From: Chrysochromulina parva
Taxonomy: Eukaryota > Haptophyta > Prymnesiales > Chrysochromulinaceae
DNA: 18,934 nt
NCBI GenBank assembly: GCA_002887195.1
Contig: PJAB01000939.1
Location: forward strand, 1-18,934
Direction of reading: 5' to 3'
The translations under genes and the position numbers were made by a program. Shown in pieces: positions 16,301-18,934 of the stretch. The notes under the pieces were generated by a model. That model was not told where the DNA came from and ran no database searches. It saw only the letters and a list, made by a program, of their open reading frames with translations. The first letter of the stretch is position 1, and each line of letters opens with the position of its first letter.

Positions 16301-18137
16301 GGCATCGCCGTGGACGACGCCGACGACGCGGCCGCGCCGCCGACTATCTCGGCGCTCGGCGGCAGCGGCGCGGCGGCGGACGCGCTCGAGGCGCCGCCCG
16401 CTGCCGTGTGCGCGAGCAGCTGCTTCTGCACCTCGTAGAGCCGCTGAGAGCGGTTGAGAGAGCTCGCGAGGCGCGTGCGCGCGTCCTGCATGCGCGCCTT
16501 TTGGCGGTCGCGTGCGGTGAGCGGCCGCTTGCTCGTCTGGGCAAACGTGACGAGAGGGTCCTCATCCAGACCGGCCGCCTTGACCGCCTTGACGCGTGAG
16601 TTGTACTGCTTGCCATCCGGCCCGAAGTAGTACTTGTCCACGTGCTTGGCCGAGCCTGTGGAACGACTCTTCGAGACGCATCGCCATCCCATCCCGAGCT
16701 CGGGGCAGTCCTCCTCGGCCACCACCGTCGATCCCTTCTTGTCCCCGTCCCCCTCCTCCTCCATGTCCTCGTCCTCGCGCTCGCGCTTCGCGCCCTTCTT
16801 GCCGCCGCCACCGGCCGCACCCTTCTTATGCTTGATCGGACGATCCTCCTCGTCGACGTTCTCCTCCTCCTCACGAGGCGCCGTCTTGGGCGCACTCTTT
16901 GGCTTCGGCTTGGATTCCTCGGCCGGCCGCTTGCGCTTCTTCTGCAGCAGCGCGTTCCCACTGCCACTGCCGCCCTCGGCCTCGTCCTCGGCCTCGGCGG
17001 CTCCCACGGCGGCGCCCACGGCCTCCTCGGTGGCCGCACGGTATGCGGCGAGCTCAGCCTGCGCCTGCGAGGGAGAGCGAGGGACGCGCACACGGAGCTC
17101 ACGGAGAGGGTCAGAGGAGACGCCGAGGCGGTCGGAGGCGCGCAAGGAGAGACGAAGGCGGCAAGGGCGGCGAGGGCGGCAAGGGCGGCGAGGGCAAGGG
17201 CGGCCCTTCCATTCACACAAAAAGGGGGGAAGCGAAGTCCCCACCGCTCCCCCCCCCCCCACGGCCCGCAGCTGTGTGGACGCTGCGCGCCGAGACGGGG
17301 CGCCATAGCACGCGCGCACGCCGGCGAGCCCGGCGCGCTCGCGCGCGTGCGCACCTTGTCCTCATAGGGCTGACGCTCGTCGACACCCATCGCCTTCCAC
17401 AGCGCCTTTGCGTCCGCCTGCGCACATGCCTTTCGGAAGCGCAGCGCGGCCGCATCACTGCTTTCGAGGTACTTCTTCGCGTCCGCCTGCAGCTCGCTCC
17501 GGCTCTTGTCCGTGCCGTACGTGTTGTCGCTGAACACGAGCCTGCACACGGTGCGTAGTCGCTCCTCGCTGAGCGTGCTCGGGTCGACGGGTGCGTCGTC
17601 GGCGCCGCTCTCCCTGAGCTTGGCAAAGGCCTCGAGGACGAAGAGATCGAAAGCAGGACGCGGCTTCTTGGGCGCCGGCTTGGGCGCGCTCGGGCTTGGC
17701 GCCGAGGTAGCCGCCTGCTTGAACTTCAGCTTCGCCGGCCCGACCGTCGCCATCACGTCGCTGCTGCTCGGGCTCACACTCGGCTTCAGCACGCCCGGCT
17801 TCAGCACGCCCGGCTTGGCGGCGGTTGGCGCGGCCGCGCTTGCCGCCGTCGTAGGTTTCGCGGTACTCTTCACGGGCGGGTCCCGTGGCGAGGGCGCCGC
17901 GCTCGACGGACCCGCCGGGCCCGACTTGAGTGGTGCCGGCTTGGAGCCCAACGCACCCGCCGGCTTCTTTTCACCCGCTTTGGCGGCCGCCTTACGCGCG
18001 GCGCGGTCGTTGTACTCGCGCTGTTTGGCGGGTGCCAGATCTTCCCAGTCCTCGTAAAGCTCCTCGTCGTCCGCGCCGCCCGCCTTGCCAGAGGCGCGCT
18101 GCTCCCGAGCAAACAGGAGGAAGCCCGCCCCGTCCAT
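13339..18137 (-). CDS. HMG/MBD/DDT/WHIM chromatin protein with Tudor-like repeats (2 exons)
   Basis: Joined 18137-17355 and 17064-13339 give 1502 residues. The 290-base intron has donor GTGCGC, a C-rich tract and acceptor CCTCGCAG, phase 0. Residues 1-47 resemble an HMG box (FLLFAREQRAS...YEDWEDLAPAKQREYND). A second HMG-like region starts at PRPAFDLFVLEA (about 159) and ends ALWKAMGVDERQPYEDK joined to AQAELAAYRAA, with a long insert. Lys-rich acidic linkers follow. An MBD/TAM-like domain is at about 383-428 (GMGWRCVSKSR...DKYYFGPDGKQYNSRVKAV). A DDT domain is at 530-588 (LHLTPFTLDDFCAAL, LLAELHTRLLRGLL), with WHIM-like parts at 650-690 and 925-950 (LGSDRRGRVYWAF). Two related Tudor-like modules are at 1072-1140 and 1260-1330 (KIVGWLPPEG...ALWHMVHGED). 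MBD plus DDT plus WHIM recalls BAZ2/TIP5 subunits of ISWI remodelers, but PHD and bromodomains are absent. A nuclear remodeler subunit is likely. The ATG at 18137 is the first in frame. Confidence 0.8.
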
Positions 18138-18439
18138 GGTGGTCGGGCCAGCGCGAGCCGCTAACGACGGGGCCGCGAGTCGCCTGCGATCAAGCAAAAG
18201 GGGTACGCCCGGACGGTCGGTTGCGTGAAGCGCGCAGGCGGCGCAGGTGTTCGTTGAAGGGAGGACTAGAGGCTCGGCGCATTGCCTTTCTTCGCGCGGC
18301 GCGACTTAGAAAAGAAAGTGTGAACGAATCTGTCGCGTAGGTTGATGCGTTGATTGGCGGTTCAGGAGCCTGGTGAGCGCCACACCGCCACGGAGATGTT
18401 GAAACGAGGCGCCTTAACTCCTGACACCTGGCAATGCCC
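18138..18439. other. Spacer between two - strand genes
   Basis: 302 bases between the stop of the partial gene at 18440 and the start of the large chromatin gene. It should contain the promoter and 5' UTR of the latter. No clear motif was seen. Confidence 0.45.
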
Positions 18440-18934
18440 TCAATTGTGCAACCGCCTGAGCTCTTCGATTTCCTCCTTAGTCGCCGCCTTTTCAGGCGAT
18501 GCCGCCCCAGCCACAGCCCCCTCGACTGCCGTCGATGCCGTTGCCTCTGCCATCGCTGCCTCAGCCGCCGCCTTCTCGGCCTCTGCCGCCTTCTTGGCCT
18601 CATCTCGTTCGAGAGCACGTCGTTCCACGCGTATGGCATGGCTCGGGCGTTGTTTGCGCTTCCTCGAGCGGGCCTCGCCTGATTCGACCAGCGGATGCTC
18701 GTCGTCTGCAGTACCCTCCCATTTGAGCGAACCTGCGGCTGCGTCCGACGCGGCTGCGGCCGCTGCCGCGCCACTACCGCCGCAGCGCTTGCGTTTGGTT
18801 CCACTCGCCGCCGACACGGCGGCAGGTGCGTGGTCGCCGCTCCCGCTCGCATCGCCGGCAACGCCGCCCTCTGTGCCGCCGCCCTCTTCGCCACCAGCCT
18901 TGGCGTCGGCGCCGCTGCATGCCTCGCGCAGCGT
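18440..18934 (-). CDS. Lys/Ala-rich coiled-coil protein, C-terminal part only
   Basis: A - strand frame is open from the right window edge to a TGA at 18440-18442, giving 164 visible residues. No start is visible, so the gene is cut by the window. The first 40 residues are Gly/Ala-rich and disordered. Then come a basic KRKR cluster and SRKRKQRPS, possible nuclear signals. A charged Ala-rich helix follows (RRALERDEAKKAAEAEKAAA), probably a coiled coil, and the protein ends EEIEELRRLHN. High GC at third positions matches the real genes nearby. No family is recognised. Confidence 0.55.
   Translation of the reverse strand, partial: TLREACSGADAKAGGEEGGGTEGGVAGDASGSGDHAPAAVSAASGTKRKRCGGSGAAAAAAASDAAAGSLKWEGTADDEHPLVESGEARSRKRKQRPSHAIRVERRALERDEAKKAAEAEKAAAEAAMAEATASTAVEGAVAGAASPEKAATKEEIEELRRLHN

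Overview
The window reads as nuclear DNA from the end of a chromosome of a photosynthetic, GC-rich protist. A haptophyte (Prymnesium, Chrysochromulina or Emiliania type) is the best guess. The evidence is a CCCTAA/TTAGGG telomeric array at the left edge, several genes split by short introns, very GC-rich alanine-rich coding sequence, pyrimidine-rich introns, GTGCG-type splice donors, and one reconstructed protein with a signal peptide followed by an SAF motif as used for import into red-alga-derived secondary plastids. The species is inference; only the sequence was available.

Layout. 1-120: a telomeric array whose outer end flips into the opposite orientation. 11-1123 (-): a TIR-like gene running straight into the telomere. 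1324-3427: a lower-GC subtelomeric spacer with no convincing gene but many perfect inverted repeats and short direct repeats. 3428-4778 (+): two-exon J-domain protein fused to a FAM221-like Cys/His zinc region. 5405-6519 (-): two-exon, plastid-targeted protein resembling red chlorophyll catabolite reductase. 6912-7883 (-): EF-hand protein. 8174-9707 (+): two-exon FCP1/SCP-like HAD phosphatase. 10073-11974 (+): two-exon secreted-type membrane protein with an acidic 40-residue repeat, three Cys-rich modules and one transmembrane helix. 12466-12960 (-): YGGT-family (YlmG/CCB3-like) protein with a signal peptide. 13339-18137 (-): two-exon, 1502-residue chromatin protein with HMG-box-like, MBD-like, DDT, WHIM-like and two Tudor-like regions. 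18440-18934 (-): C-terminal part of a Lys/Ala-rich protein that runs off the window.

How the genes relate. They do not form an operon or a single pathway. Two products (the RCCR-like protein and the YGGT protein) look plastid-directed, two (phosphatase, MBD/DDT protein) look nuclear, and one is a surface protein. Gene models were joined by matching reading frame, splice motifs and domain continuity. All five inferred introns use GT...AG, and three of the five donors are GTGCG. The most notable items are the TIR-like reading frame that stays open through the telomere as a Val-Arg repeat, the HMG-MBD-DDT-WHIM-Tudor-like architecture, the J-FAM221 fusion, and a tandem duplication that copied the end of a signal peptide. 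No tRNA, rRNA, CRISPR array, intact transposon or virus was recognised.
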